This document shows, in pieces, positions 16,486-25,411 of a stretch of 64,000 bases of DNA. The position numbers and the translations under genes are program-made. The stretch lies in contig NZ_APNL01000005.1 in the NCBI RefSeq assembly GCF_040361435.1, positions 62,001 to 126,000 of the forward strand, given 5' to 3'. Source of the stretch: Salinisphaera sp002433465 (GTDB taxonomy: Bacteria > Pseudomonadota > Gammaproteobacteria > Nevskiales > Salinisphaeraceae). Each line of letters opens with the position of its first letter. The first letter of the stretch is position 1. A model generated the notes under the pieces. It was given only the letters and a program-made list of their open reading frames with translations. It was not told the origin of the DNA and searched no databases.

Positions 16486-17436
16486 CTACTGGCCTCGAAT
16501 TTTGAATGCTTTCCTGAGTTGATAGACCTCATTTGGGATATCGCCAGGGTCATTCGGTATGGGTGAGGGGTTAAACCTTGCCTCACGAACCTCCTGAATG
16601 AGAAGAGGAACAAATGTTTCAGATACGCCCTGAGTTGGTTGGCCGACGCGGGTGATGATGTCAACTTCAATACATAGGCCTGCTGCCGCTTTGAATGGTG
16701 CTCGTTTCAGGGCGTTTTCGAATTGGTCTTTTAGTTGTTTAGGCAAGCCGGCAGTGAGTTCACCCAGCATATCGGGGTGGAAGTCGAAGCTAGCATAGTG
16801 ATCTGTTCCCCCGATGTCACAACAACAACCTGTTGTCATCAATTCGTCGTCAATTTTGGCGAACAAGTTTAGTCGCGCCCCGGGCAGGACCACCTCGCTT
16901 CCAACAGGCAAACCCATTCTAACTAACGCCGTTCCCAAGTCTGGAGCAAACTTTCTTAGAGCTGGTTCTAGCAAGTACCTCGGAGTAAGATATTTCTCGA
17001 TATCGTCCCATCGAGATTCGAACTCCTCAAAGGGCAATGAAAACACCGGCTCGAAGCTATTCATATCAAAGATGGTTAGCTCCAACCCGTTACAGAGCCC
17101 AAATTCGGCGACTTTTACTTCAGGATGAAATGCGTAGCTGTAAGTTTGCTCAACGTGCTTGGGATCAATGGTGCTTTGATTCGGCGCTTTAGCATCCAAC
17201 ACGAACACTGGGCGATTATTCGCGTACAGCATGTAATCCGGAATGATAGTGACAGGATGCTTGCGCGTACCTACGCGAATAAACGGGTTTTTCAGCGCCG
17301 GACTTCGTGCCGCACGGTTTGTCCCCACCGTGCCATACCCGAGTTTCGCGATTATCGGCGCGATTATCAATTCCCGGACTGAATCCTCCTTAAAAGATTC
17401 ATCCTCGATCACCGAACGGTCTATATCGTGAAACAT
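16486..17436 (-). CDS. Stand-alone type I restriction HsdR_N-like nuclease domain protein
   Basis: 316 residues. An N-terminal HsdR-like PD-(D/E)xK domain occupies about residues 15-130: EDSVRELIIAPIIAKLGYG, IIPDYMLYANNRPVFVLDAKAPNQS, and VEQTYSYAFHPEVKVAEFGLCNGLELTIFD. The presumed catalytic set is PD...DAK, with Asp where Glu is more common. The helicase and specificity parts of a type I enzyme are absent; the C-terminal half (TGCCCDIGG, then a stretch of about 100 residues) was not recognised. It sits in its own cassette between two attC-like sites. It is probably a DNA-targeting accessory or defence protein; target unknown. Confidence 0.7.
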   Translation of the reverse strand: MFHDIDRSVIEDESFKEDSVRELIIAPIIAKLGYGTVGTNRAARSPALKNPFIRVGTRKHPVTIIPDYMLYANNRPVFVLDAKAPNQSTIDPKHVEQTYSYAFHPEVKVAEFGLCNGLELTIFDMNSFEPVFSLPFEEFESRWDDIEKYLTPRYLLEPALRKFAPDLGTALVRMGLPVGSEVVLPGARLNLFAKIDDELMTTGCCCDIGGTDHYASFDFHPDMLGELTAGLPKQLKDQFENALKRAPFKAAAGLCIEVDIITRVGQPTQGVSETFVPLLIQEVREARFNPSPIPNDPGDIPNEVYQLRKAFKIRGQ

Positions 17437-17452
17437 CGTAAATTCGCCTTAC

Positions 17453-17555
17453 GCCTAATGCCGACGCTCAGTTTTTGCCGGAGCAGGCGCAGCCTGTGGT
17501 GGGAACCCGAAGCGCGCCAGCGCTTTGGACGGTCAACTGAAGAGTTTCGTTAGAT
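17453..17555 (-). repeat. attC-like recombination site (site A, best preserved)
   Basis: About 103 bases bounded by GTTAGAT/GCCTAAT boxes (complementary core boxes TCTAAC and ATTAGGC on the minus strand), with inner arms GCTCAGTTTTTGCCG and CGGTCAACTGAAGAG that pair as L-boxes, and secondary palindromes between. It begins about seven bases after the stop of the small membrane protein gene and ends 17 bases before the ATG of the HsdR_N-like gene, exactly as an attC between two cassettes. Confidence 0.6.
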
Positions 17556-17561
17556 ATCTAG

Positions 17562-17984
17562 CTATAACCGATCCAAATCACGGCGACAAATCCGAACGTA
17601 TTCATCTCTTAACTCCGGAAAATTCGGACGATCTTCTTCCTCGTCCTTTTCGAAATGATTCAGGACGCAACTAGCAATGTTGCGAGATGAGGCACCGACC
17701 TCAGTCGAGTGAAACCATATTTGGCTTTCTAGGGCGACGAGCTTTCTCACCTCTTCGGAAATAACTCCTTTTCTTTCAAATGATAGAAGCATTAATCGGC
17801 TTGCTTCCGCAAGAAATTCTGCGTAAAGGCTATACCGACGTTCCGTTTCACGGTCGCGGCGCTCCAATTTCCATTCAATTTTACGAACAGATCGAGTCGA
17901 CAAGTATGATAAAACGCCACCCACTATAGAACCGATAAAAGCGGCGCTTACGCCGATCAATGCAGCAAGTATTTCACTGTCCAT
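17562..17984 (-). CDS. Small membrane-anchored protein of unknown function
   Basis: About 140 residues from ATG 17984 (MDSEILAALIGVSAAFIG). One N-terminal membrane segment (about residues 3-27) is followed by a charged helical region (RKIEWKLERRDRETERRYSLYAEFLAEASRL) and an acidic C-terminal part. No family was recognised. An upstream ATG at 18041 would add 19 residues, but GTTAGGG, a possible cassette boundary, lies just before ATG 17984, which favours the shorter form. The one-membrane-segment, coiled-coil, low-GC type is common among cassette genes. Confidence 0.55.
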   Translation of the reverse strand: MDSEILAALIGVSAAFIGSIVGGVLSYLSTRSVRKIEWKLERRDRETERRYSLYAEFLAEASRLMLLSFERKGVISEEVRKLVALESQIWFHSTEVGASSRNIASCVLNHFEKDEEEDRPNFPELRDEYVRICRRDLDRL

Positions 17985-18044
17985 ACTCTGCGCCCTAACG
18001 CCAGCCAGACTACATATATCCATTACTAAATATATAAGCATCCA

Positions 18045-18420
18045 TATCTATATTTCTCCGACGATACGTTCGATCAGCCCGACGATCAGCGTGAGTTCTT
18101 TGGTCACGCCGCAGGTGCTACTCGAAGCTTTTTTTCCGGCCTCCACCGGTGCCTTGTTGGCGAACGGTTTCACGCGGCGCCTTCTCGTCATAGCCAATAC
18201 GCAGCAGAACCGGCTCATCGGCCGTACGTTCCATCACATGTGTTTCCCGGCTGCCTGCCGGATGCCATGGCCCAGTCTCTTCGATGAGTTCGACGGCCTT
18301 GTACCGCGTTTCAATGGAAGCGTCGTATCGATAGCGCACCCAAACCAGCCGCTCGCCATACTTTTTGAGGAGCGCTTTGGTGCCGATCTGGCCGTGCTGC
18401 AGATTGAGTCGAGTTTCCAA
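18045..18420 (-). pseudogene. Decayed gene for a small conserved protein of mobile regions
   Basis: The first 80 or so residues (METRLNLQHGQIGTKALLKKYGERLVWVRYRYDASIETRYKAVELIEE) match a small protein often found near transposons and integrases in proteobacteria. The C-terminal part is scattered over other frames: RWRPEKKL continues in one and GVTKELTLIVGLIERIVG in another, so at least two frameshifts separate it from the intact form. It is a remnant marking earlier mobile-element activity between the cassette run and vgrG. Confidence 0.5.
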
Positions 18421-18739
18421 GTGCGTCCCCTCGCCTCGGCTTCTTCACGACATTAGCGGATTTCTCGTGCGTGTGAAATGCGCTTATGGGCCCGACGGGC
18501 GGACCTGCGGCCAATATCTAACGCATTTCCAACTTGGCAATCCGGGGACAGCATATTCAATTCACAGACCGACTGGTCGACTCGGATCGGCGTAAGCAGA
18601 TGGCAATAGGCAAAGTATATTCGGCATCGTATGCACACCGCTCTGATCGCGTAAGAAAGCCGGCGCGTGCGGCCCCGACGCTTGCGCCGGGCACTCGGCA
18701 TCGGCCAGTATTCGAATAGGCCTTGTTGGAGCCGTTCGC
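18421..18739. other. Intergenic stretch upstream of vgrG
   Basis: No gene with family support was found. The last 200 bases before vgrG are less GC-rich (around 18540-18660) and may contain its promoter. GGAG lies nine bases before the vgrG ATG. Confidence 0.35.
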
Positions 18740-21700
18740 ATGACCGATTACAACGCCACGGCCCTTGCCAAAATCCGCCAGGCCTTCCAGGCCGTCTACA
18801 GCCAGCATGGCCGACTCCTGGCGGTTGAAACACCCCTCGGCGAAGAAGCCTTCGTAGTCGAACGCATGCACGGGCGTGAAGCTATCAGCGAGTGCTTCGA
18901 GTTCGTCATCGACTGTACCGCCCCGTCGGCCCATTTCGAACTCAAATCCCTCATCGGCCAGCCCATGACACTGCGTCTGGCCCAGGCCAGTGGGAGCCCG
19001 CGGGCCTGGCACGGCTATATCACCCAGGCCGGCTTTCTCGGCGCCGATGGTGGGTTGGCCCGCTATCGGCTGCATCTGCAGCCCTGGCTTTCGTTTCTCT
19101 CTCGCCGGCGTAACTGTCTCGTCTTTCAGGATCTCGACGCGCTCGAGATCATCGAACGCATCTTTGCCGATTACCCCCAGGCCGACTACGCCGTCGATGT
19201 CAGCCAGACACTGGCGAAACGTCCGCGCTGTACCCAGTACCGAGAAACCGATCTGGCTTTTGTTGAACGCCTGCTCGCCGAAGAAGGCCTCAGCTTTCAT
19301 TTTCGTCACGATCCGAACGCCTCGGCGGCCGATACCGAACACGGCGCCAGTCACGGCCCGCAGCTGCGCATTTTTGATTGCCAGGCCGACGCGCCGGATG
19401 TAGAGCCGGCTACGATCCGGTTTCATCGTATTTCTGCCGCTGAAACCGAAGATGCCATCACCGTATTCAGCGCCCGGCGGGCGCTGGCCCCCAATACCGC
19501 CACCTTGTCAGCCTGGGATGCCTTCAAGCTCAAAGCCCACGCCGCACAAAGCGAGCAGGCCGCCCCCGATCTACCGGGGCTGGAACTCTACGACGGCAGT
19601 CGCAGCAGCTGGCGCCATCAAGACGAAGCCGGCATCACCCAAAGCGTCGATAACGCCCTCGCCGCCGCCCGTCTGAAAAGCATCAGCGCCTCGGGCACGG
19701 CCAGTGCGCGGCAGCTGGCGGCCGGCTGTGCCTTTACGCTCACCGACCATGCCAGTGACGACGGCCGCTATGTGCTCTGTGCGGTCGAGCATCGCGCGGC
19801 CAACAATCTGGGTGCGCATCTCGCCCATCTGCTGGGCACGACCGATATCGAGTTCGGCAGCTATCGCAACGCCTTTGTATGCGTGCCGGATACCACCGCC
19901 GTGGTGCCCACCTTCATCGCGGCCCCACAAGCCGCCGGCCCGGAAAGCGCCCTCGTGGTAGGCGTGGCCGATGAAACCCTGACCAGCAACCGTGATCATC
20001 GCGTCAAGATCCAGTTCCCCTGGCAACGCGGCGAGCAACCCACGCCGGGCGGTCTGCGTGAAACCCATAGCAGCGCCAATCCGCAGGGCAATGCCCCGGG
20101 CGATGAACGGGCCGGCACCTGGGTGCGGGTGGCCGAAGGTCTGGCCGGCCCCAACTGGGGTGATCATTTCACGCCGCGTATTGGCAGTGAAGTGCTGGTG
20201 GATTTTCTCGACGGCGATTTCGATCAGCCGATCATTACCGGCCAGTTCTATAACGGCAGCGACGCGCCGCCCTTTGCCGCCGGCGCGAACAGCAACGCGA
20301 ACCACCCCGGCACGCTCTCCGGCACCCACGATCGCGCCCTGGATGGCAGCGGCCATAACCAATGGGTGCATGACGATGCCCCGGGTCAGCTCAGAACGCG
20401 CCTGGCCACCACCCAGGCCGACAGCGCCCTCAATCTGGGTTATCTGATCGATCAACAAGGCGCATACCGCGGCGCCTATCGCGGCCAGGGCGCCGAGCTC
20501 AAAACCGCCGGCTGGGCCGCGCTGCGCGCGCCCGAAGGCCTGCTCGTATCCAGCAGCGCGCGTTCGCGCGCCACGTCCACCGCCCAGGATGTCAGCGAAG
20601 CGGTCGGCCAGCTCAAAGCCGCACAGGAACGCGCGACGAGCCTGTCGGATGCGGCGAGCGCTCAGAGCGCGACCGGGCTGAACGCCAACAGTGCCCAGGC
20701 CGACTTCACCCAAGCGATCGATCCCAACGCCGACGGCGTTTATTCCGGGCCCGTCGGTGGCCACGATCATCGCAAGGCGGCATCCGGGAAAAGATCGGGC
20801 GGTGATCCCGCCGAGCGCTTCGCCAAACCCTTCGTGTTCGTCGACAGCCCAAGTACCGTCGCCTTCACCACCCCGGCCTCGCAGCTGCACTATGCCGGCC
20901 AGAACACCCATGTCACGACCCAGGGTGAAACCCAGCACACGGCCGGCGCGACTTACAGCAGCGTGGCCGGGGCTACCACCAGCCTGTATACCCACGACGG
21001 TGGCGCCCAGGCCGTGGCCGCGAACGGCCCGCTGAGCCTACAGGCCCACGACGACACGCTGGAGATCCTGGCCGACGACAGCGTGACCGTGACCAGTAGC
21101 AGCGATACGGTCAACGTCTTCGCCCAGAGCAAGATCGTGCTGACCTCCGGGCAGTCCACCGTGACGCTCGAAGGCGGCAATATCACCTTCGCCTGCCCGG
21201 GCACGTTTACCGTTAAAGGTGGGGCGCATGGGTTTGTGGGGCCGGCCAGTCAGCCGGCGCAGATGCAAGGATTGCCGACCGGCAATGTATCGCTACAGAA
21301 CGTGTCATTTAATACTGCGAGCGGGAATCCATTTGTTCAGCCAAGCGACGAAGACAGTGAAAAAAATACACACTCCGAATGTGACTTGCGGCGTAAACGA
21401 AGAGATCTCGCGCGCAGTCAATTAAATTTGCAGGTGTCTCGTTACACTGCTACTAAGTTAGCCACGGGCACCGGCAACGCACAGGATATTGAGAGCCTCG
21501 GCGGCGTCGCACGCGACATGGCAAATAATTACGGGAAGATCGGTCTGGCGGCTCGGGCCGCTCGTTGGCAGAGCGTCGCCGAGTTCCTCATGGATAAAGG
21601 AATCAAAGAAGCATCGGGCTTTAATGAGGCAGTAAATCGTTTCCAAGAAGGCCAACTTAACGAAACACACGAAGCCAAAAAAAAATTCAACGATCTAGAG

Positions 21701-22207
21701 TCCCAGGTCCAAATTTGCGAAACAAACGCCCAAGCCAAGGCAGCAGCAGCAGCCGAGCAGGCAAAAATTGCCGACGCGATGGACTATCTCGACGCGCGAA
21801 GCGCACTGGAAGACGACATTAGTGGAATCGCGATGGCAGCGGCTTTGACAAATACCGGAGCCAAACTTACTCATCGCGATTTCGAGTATCGGTATAGTCA
21901 ATTGTTTCCGGAAACCGATGCGCAGGATTATCTGGAAACGCAACACGATTATTCCAATTCACCCCAATGGAATACGGAAAGCCTGAACGCGCAGCGCGCC
22001 CATGAGCATATCCTCAGTATGGCTCGGCCGGTGCTGGACAGCCCGCCCGCTGACGTATCAATACCACCGCCAGCCGCGCGGGATAAGCAGCTCGATAAAT
22101 TGCGCCGTACCAGGGACCAAATGCATGCGCTCTATGATCAGCAGCTGAAACCCATCTGGAGGAAGGTCATGGATTACTGGTCCGAACCGCCAGGTGGCAC
22201 GACATGA
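18740..22207 (+). CDS. vgrG: T6SS spike protein VgrG with long C-terminal extension
   Basis: 1155 residues. A gp27-like base (about 20-400; TQYRETDLAFVERLLAEEGLSFHF is the family signature), a gp5-type OB fold (about 415-510; RVKIQFPWQRG, WVRVAEGLAGPNWG, GSEVLVDFLDGDFDQPIITGQFYNG), a DUF2345 needle extension (about 690-840), then about 300 further residues with no recognised domain. The extension is helical, and its DNA from about 21290 on is visibly poorer in GC than the rest of the gene, as if swapped in. It forms the puncturing tip of the type VI secretion system; no other T6SS structural gene is in the window. The stop overlaps the next gene by four bases (ATGA). The extension is probably an effector or a cargo-binding module. 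Confidence 0.93.
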   Translation: MTDYNATALAKIRQAFQAVYSQHGRLLAVETPLGEEAFVVERMHGREAISECFEFVIDCTAPSAHFELKSLIGQPMTLRLAQASGSPRAWHGYITQAGFLGADGGLARYRLHLQPWLSFLSRRRNCLVFQDLDALEIIERIFADYPQADYAVDVSQTLAKRPRCTQYRETDLAFVERLLAEEGLSFHFRHDPNASAADTEHGASHGPQLRIFDCQADAPDVEPATIRFHRISAAETEDAITVFSARRALAPNTATLSAWDAFKLKAHAAQSEQAAPDLPGLELYDGSRSSWRHQDEAGITQSVDNALAAARLKSISASGTASARQLAAGCAFTLTDHASDDGRYVLCAVEHRAANNLGAHLAHLLGTTDIEFGSYRNAFVCVPDTTAVVPTFIAAPQAAGPESALVVGVADETLTSNRDHRVKIQFPWQRGEQPTPGGLRETHSSANPQGNAPGDERAGTWVRVAEGLAGPNWGDHFTPRIGSEVLVDFLDGDFDQPIITGQFYNGSDAPPFAAGANSNANHPGTLSGTHDRALDGSGHNQWVHDDAPGQLRTRLATTQADSALNLGYLIDQQGAYRGAYRGQGAELKTAGWAALRAPEGLLVSSSARSRATSTAQDVSEAVGQLKAAQERATSLSDAASAQSATGLNANSAQADFTQAIDPNADGVYSGPVGGHDHRKAASGKRSGGDPAERFAKPFVFVDSPSTVAFTTPASQLHYAGQNTHVTTQGETQHTAGATYSSVAGATTSLYTHDGGAQAVAANGPLSLQAHDDTLEILADDSVTVTSSSDTVNVFAQSKIVLTSGQSTVTLEGGNITFACPGTFTVKGGAHGFVGPASQPAQMQGLPTGNVSLQNVSFNTASGNPFVQPSDEDSEKNTHSECDLRRKRRDLARSQLNLQVSRYTATKLATGTGNAQDIESLGGVARDMANNYGKIGLAARAARWQSVAEFLMDKGIKEASGFNEAVNRFQEGQLNETHEAKKKFNDLESQVQICETNAQAKAAAAAEQAKIADAMDYLDARSALEDDISGIAMAAALTNTGAKLTHRDFEYRYSQLFPETDAQDYLETQHDYSNSPQWNTESLNAQRAHEHILSMARPVLDSPPADVSIPPPAARDKQLDKLRRTRDQMHALYDQQLKPIWRKVMDYWSEPPGGTT

Positions 22208-23040
22208 ATACACGTTCGAGCGTGCATGAATGGATACGAAGTGTCGTATTACTCGTCATGCTTCTCGTGCTGCCGCAGGCGTGCGCAGCGCAGGATCGTA
22301 CTGTGGCCGAACGCGGCGCCGACCTTGAAGCCGCGATGTGGACAGGAGAAACCGAGCACGCTAAGGAGATTCTAGATTCCGGCCCTATCCCTGAAACCAA
22401 CTCGGAAAACCTTTGCTGGATACAGGCAGCAGTCACTCTCAACCAGTCGGACCTTATAGAACCCCTATCAGAGGCGGGGGTCGATATTGATTGCGAAGAT
22501 GCCCACATGACGGCGCTTCAATACGCCGTATTTTACAATCGCTACCAGTCGGCCGAAGCACTTATTCATTCAGGTGCGGACGTTAACGCAGGAATCGACG
22601 AGCCGGATTCGACTCCGCCGATCATTCATGCAGTACAAGAGTACGTTGCGCGCCGAGTACGTGGGGAAGATGCTAGCGATGCCGAGCACCTTGTTCGCCT
22701 ACTTTTGCAGAATGGCGCGGACCCCAACGTGCTGGAAAAACCCGACGCGCCTTCAAAGCTATGTATTGCCGCAGAACAGGGCCAAACGGAAATGGTTCGC
22801 CTGCTGATCGATTCTGGCGCGCTCGTAAACCAAGTGACAGATGAAGGTCCGAACACCCCCGGCGTGACCGCACTGGAATGTGCTTTGCTGCGCAAGGACA
22901 GTAACCTTGAAACGGTACAAGCCTTGCTCTACGCCGGTGCGGACCCAACCGCCGGCCCCCACGCCGATAAACTCCTCGAAAAAGCCGAGCAAAACTTACC
23001 GAACGCGGTTCCATTACTGAAGCAGTACGGGGCGAAGTAG
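22204..23040 (+). CDS. Exported ankyrin-repeat protein, probable immunity partner of VgrG
   Basis: 278 residues with a Sec signal peptide (VVLLVMLLVLPQACAAQ, no good lipobox) and at least four ankyrin repeats from about residue 60 (MTALQYAVFYNRYQSAEALIHSGADVN; AEHLVRLLLQNGADPN; KLCIAAEQGQTEMVRLLIDSGALVN; TALECALLRKDSNLETVQALLYAGADP). It is translationally coupled to vgrG by an ATGA overlap. Exported ankyrin proteins next to T6SS effectors are commonly immunity proteins, so neutralising the VgrG extension in the periplasm is the likely role. This is inferred from context. Confidence 0.75.
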   Translation: MNTRSSVHEWIRSVVLLVMLLVLPQACAAQDRTVAERGADLEAAMWTGETEHAKEILDSGPIPETNSENLCWIQAAVTLNQSDLIEPLSEAGVDIDCEDAHMTALQYAVFYNRYQSAEALIHSGADVNAGIDEPDSTPPIIHAVQEYVARRVRGEDASDAEHLVRLLLQNGADPNVLEKPDAPSKLCIAAEQGQTEMVRLLIDSGALVNQVTDEGPNTPGVTALECALLRKDSNLETVQALLYAGADPTAGPHADKLLEKAEQNLPNAVPLLKQYGAK

Positions 23041-23230
23041 TCCGCTGAGTTTGCCTAACAATCGATGCGTTCGGATTGCGCCATGCTCCAACATGCATAT
23101 TCCTTGTTCTCGGGGCTCTCTCGCGAATTGGTCGAAGGCAGATATCGACCGGTCCAAGTACGATGACGGAGACTCTGCGGCGGGTGTTCTGCAGCACATC
23201 GCCCAGCGAAATCTGGCGTAATAGCACAAT
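23041..23230. other. Intergenic DNA with a possible gene fragment
   Basis: GCCTAAC occurs at 23054-23060 but no matching partner box was found, so an attC is not claimed. A short open stretch ending in SAAGVLQHIAQRNLA and a stop at 23219-23221 looks protein-like and may be the tail of a lost gene; there is no start or family assignment. Confidence 0.25.
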
Positions 23231-23821
23231 ATGAAATGCGTAGCGGTTTTATTGCTCCTATTTTGCTGTTGCCAAGCGTTTGCGAGCGATGATATTTGCG
23301 GCAATCAGCTTTTGACGCTTGATGATCCGCAGGTGCGGAGCAATCCGTTCCTTAGAGCAGCGACCGACAAAGAATTTCCCGAGTTCTCCAAAATTGCTGA
23401 CGACAAGAAGCAAACGGCCTAATTCGGCGACACGGCACTCGCCTATCTCGTATTTACCGGCTACCCGCAACTCGTTGAAAAGCTGCTATCTGCTGGCGTG
23501 CAACTCGACATTAAAAACGATAACGGGGCGACTCCCGCTTTCGGCGCTGCGGCCTGCGGCAACATAGCCACGCTCGAAGTGTTAGCAAAGTTCGGGGCCG
23601 ACTTAAACATCGTCTCAACCGGAAATCAGGGACTTTTGACTCAGGCAATCCTTTCCAAAGATCAACGAACAGCCGCCTATCTACTCGCGAAAGGTGTTTG
23701 TCCGCGCTCGGAAGGTCGGCAGGTAAGTGATTTGGACGCGGCGCGTCGCTCGGGGCTTGCACGCGTCGTGGACTTTATAGAATTCTCGTATGCGTCCCCA
23801 CGCAAATCTTGCGATCAATAA
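23231..23821 (+). pseudogene. Second exported ankyrin-repeat gene, interrupted by an in-frame stop
   Basis: A single frame from ATG 23231 to the stop at 23821 (about 196 codons) is broken only by TAA at 23420-23422. Before it: a signal peptide (MKCVAVLLLLFCCCQAFA-S) and DDKKQTA. After it: FGDTALAYLVFTGYPQLVEKLLSAGVQLDIKNDNGATPAFGAAACG and another ankyrin repeat, with no frameshift. It resembles the preceding ankyrin gene and is probably a former immunity gene from an earlier effector set. One substitution explains the damage; a sequencing error is possible. Confidence 0.7.
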
Positions 23822-23832
23822 TCGATCGGTGC

Positions 23833-24146
23833 TCACCACAACCAATAAGGTTTGCCGCGCGGCAGGTCCAGCGGTTTGGCTTGGACATGGGATAGGCTTG
23901 GAGCTAGGCGGCCGAGATTGAGCGCTTCCAGCATTTGCGGATCGGCGACGAACTCGACCCATTGGGCATCGATGCCCTTGGCTTAGAGTGCATTGTCCAG
24001 ACCGCCGCGTGCATGACCAGCGTCAGAATCGTGCCCTTCTGGAAACCGATGCGACCGGTCTCGGGTTTGTCTGCACTGGCTTTCGGGGCCGCAGCCGGCG
24101 CGATGGCGGCTACGGCCAACAGCACGAAAAACGCCAACGTGGCCAC
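23833..24146 (-). pseudogene. Decayed ssuA, aliphatic-sulfonate ABC transporter binding protein
   Basis: The minus strand reads a signal-like N-terminus (ATLAFFVLLAVAAIAPAAA), KPETGRIGFQKGTILTLV, then after a frameshift RGGLDNAL, a TAA, and AKGIDAQWVEFVADPQMLEALNLG. All of these are SsuA family blocks in order. Then the sequence jumps to an unrelated or terminal stretch (HVQAKPLDLPRGKPYWLW, stop at 23833). Over two thirds of the normal length of about 320 residues is missing. It lies downstream of ssuD on the same strand, so it is the remnant of a sulfonate uptake operon. Confidence 0.7.
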
Positions 24147-24241
24147 GAGCCTATAGACTGCGCGAGATTAAATGCGGCACTGCACGCCGATACGTGGAAA
24201 CGCTCATATCCCAAGCCTTTTGAAGATAGGTAAGTCGCAGA

Positions 24242-25411
24242 TCAACTCGCGCTAGCCGCAGAGGGCCGCACATCGTTGCCGATGGTTTCGCCGAAGGGCC
24301 CGGTGTTGGTGGCCTGTGCCTGTTTGGCTATACGGCCTTCGACCGGCAGCAGTGGCAGTACCAGCTCGCCAAAACGCCAGGCTTCTTCGAGATGCGGGTA
24401 GCCGGACATGATGAAGGTATCCACGCCGGCGGCTTGGTATTCGCGCATGCGCTCGGCGACCGTTTCCGGGCTGCCCACGAGCGCGGTGCCGGCACCGCCA
24501 CGTACGAGCCCTACGCCAGCCCAGAGGTTGGGGCTGATTTCCAGCTTGTCACGACGCCCGCCGTGCAGTTTGGACATACGCGCCTGCCCGACCGAGTCCA
24601 TGCGCGCGAAGATTTTCTGTGCCGAGGCAATGGTCTCGTCGTCGAGGTGCGAAATGAGCTTGTCGGCAGCGGCCCAGGCTTCGGCGTCGGTCTCGCGCAC
24701 GATGGCGTGCAGGCGAATACCGAAAGTCACCTCACGCCCGGCTTTCGCTGCGGCCGCACGCACGGTGGCGATTTTCTCGGCCACGGCTCCCGGCGGCTCG
24801 CCCCAGGTCAGGTATTTATCGACCGTATTGGCGGCCACCTCGATCGCCGGTTCGGACGACCCGCCAAAGTACAGCGGCGGCCCGCCGGCCTGAACCGGCT
24901 CGAACAGCAGCCGGCCGTCCTCGATGCGCAGATGCTTGCCGCTATGGTTGACCGTCTCCCCCGCGAGCAGGCGCTGGTATACGTCGAGGAATTCCCGCGT
25001 CACTTCGTAGCGCTCGCCGTGGCCCAGAAAGATGCCGTCACCAGCGTTTTCCACCGGATCACCGCCAGTGACCACGTTGATGAGCAGGCGCCCGTTTGAC
25101 AGCCGGTCCAGCGTGGCGGTCATGCGTGCGGCCACGCTCGGCGACTGCAGACCCGGGCGCACAGCGACCAGAAAACGCAGGTTCTCGGTGAGCGGTGCGA
25201 GCGCGGAGGCCACCACCCAGGAATCCTCGCAGCTTCGGCCCGTGGGCAGCAGCACGCCGTAATAGCCGAGCTGATCTGCAGACTGGGCGATCTGGCGCAG
25301 ATAGGCCAGATCGACGCCCCGCCCGCCGTGGCTGGTGCCCAGATAGCGGCCGTCGCCGTGCGTGGGCAAAAACCATAGAACTTTCAATGCATCGGTCGTC
25401 TGATCGGTCAT
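24242..25411 (-). CDS. ssuD: FMNH2-dependent alkanesulfonate monooxygenase
   Basis: 389 residues from ATG 25411, which has AGGAGTGG upstream; in-frame starts further up add an unrelated leader. It is an LLM-class flavin barrel of the SsuD branch: VLWFLPTHGDGRYLG, YYGVLLPTGRSCEDSWV, NVVTGGDPVENAGDG, LYFGGSSEPAIEVAA, IRLHAIVRETDAEAW and SGYPHLEEAWRFGELVLPLL are all present. It cleaves alkanesulfonates to aldehyde and sulfite with reduced FMN; the SsuE-like reductase at 6169-6792 could supply FMNH2. The transporter gene that should follow (ssuA) is decayed, so uptake must come from elsewhere. Confidence 0.95.
   Translation of the reverse strand: MTDQTTDALKVLWFLPTHGDGRYLGTSHGGRGVDLAYLRQIAQSADQLGYYGVLLPTGRSCEDSWVVASALAPLTENLRFLVAVRPGLQSPSVAARMTATLDRLSNGRLLINVVTGGDPVENAGDGIFLGHGERYEVTREFLDVYQRLLAGETVNHSGKHLRIEDGRLLFEPVQAGGPPLYFGGSSEPAIEVAANTVDKYLTWGEPPGAVAEKIATVRAAAAKAGREVTFGIRLHAIVRETDAEAWAAADKLISHLDDETIASAQKIFARMDSVGQARMSKLHGGRRDKLEISPNLWAGVGLVRGGAGTALVGSPETVAERMREYQAAGVDTFIMSGYPHLEEAWRFGELVLPLLPVEGRIAKQAQATNTGPFGETIGNDVRPSAASAS

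Noticed and set aside
19571..20995. A 474-codon minus-strand frame inside vgrG
   Set aside because: vgrG is certain on the plus strand here; the antisense translation has no family features.
23041..23230. A fourth attC site at GCCTAAC 23054
   Set aside because: No partner box or paired inner arms were found.
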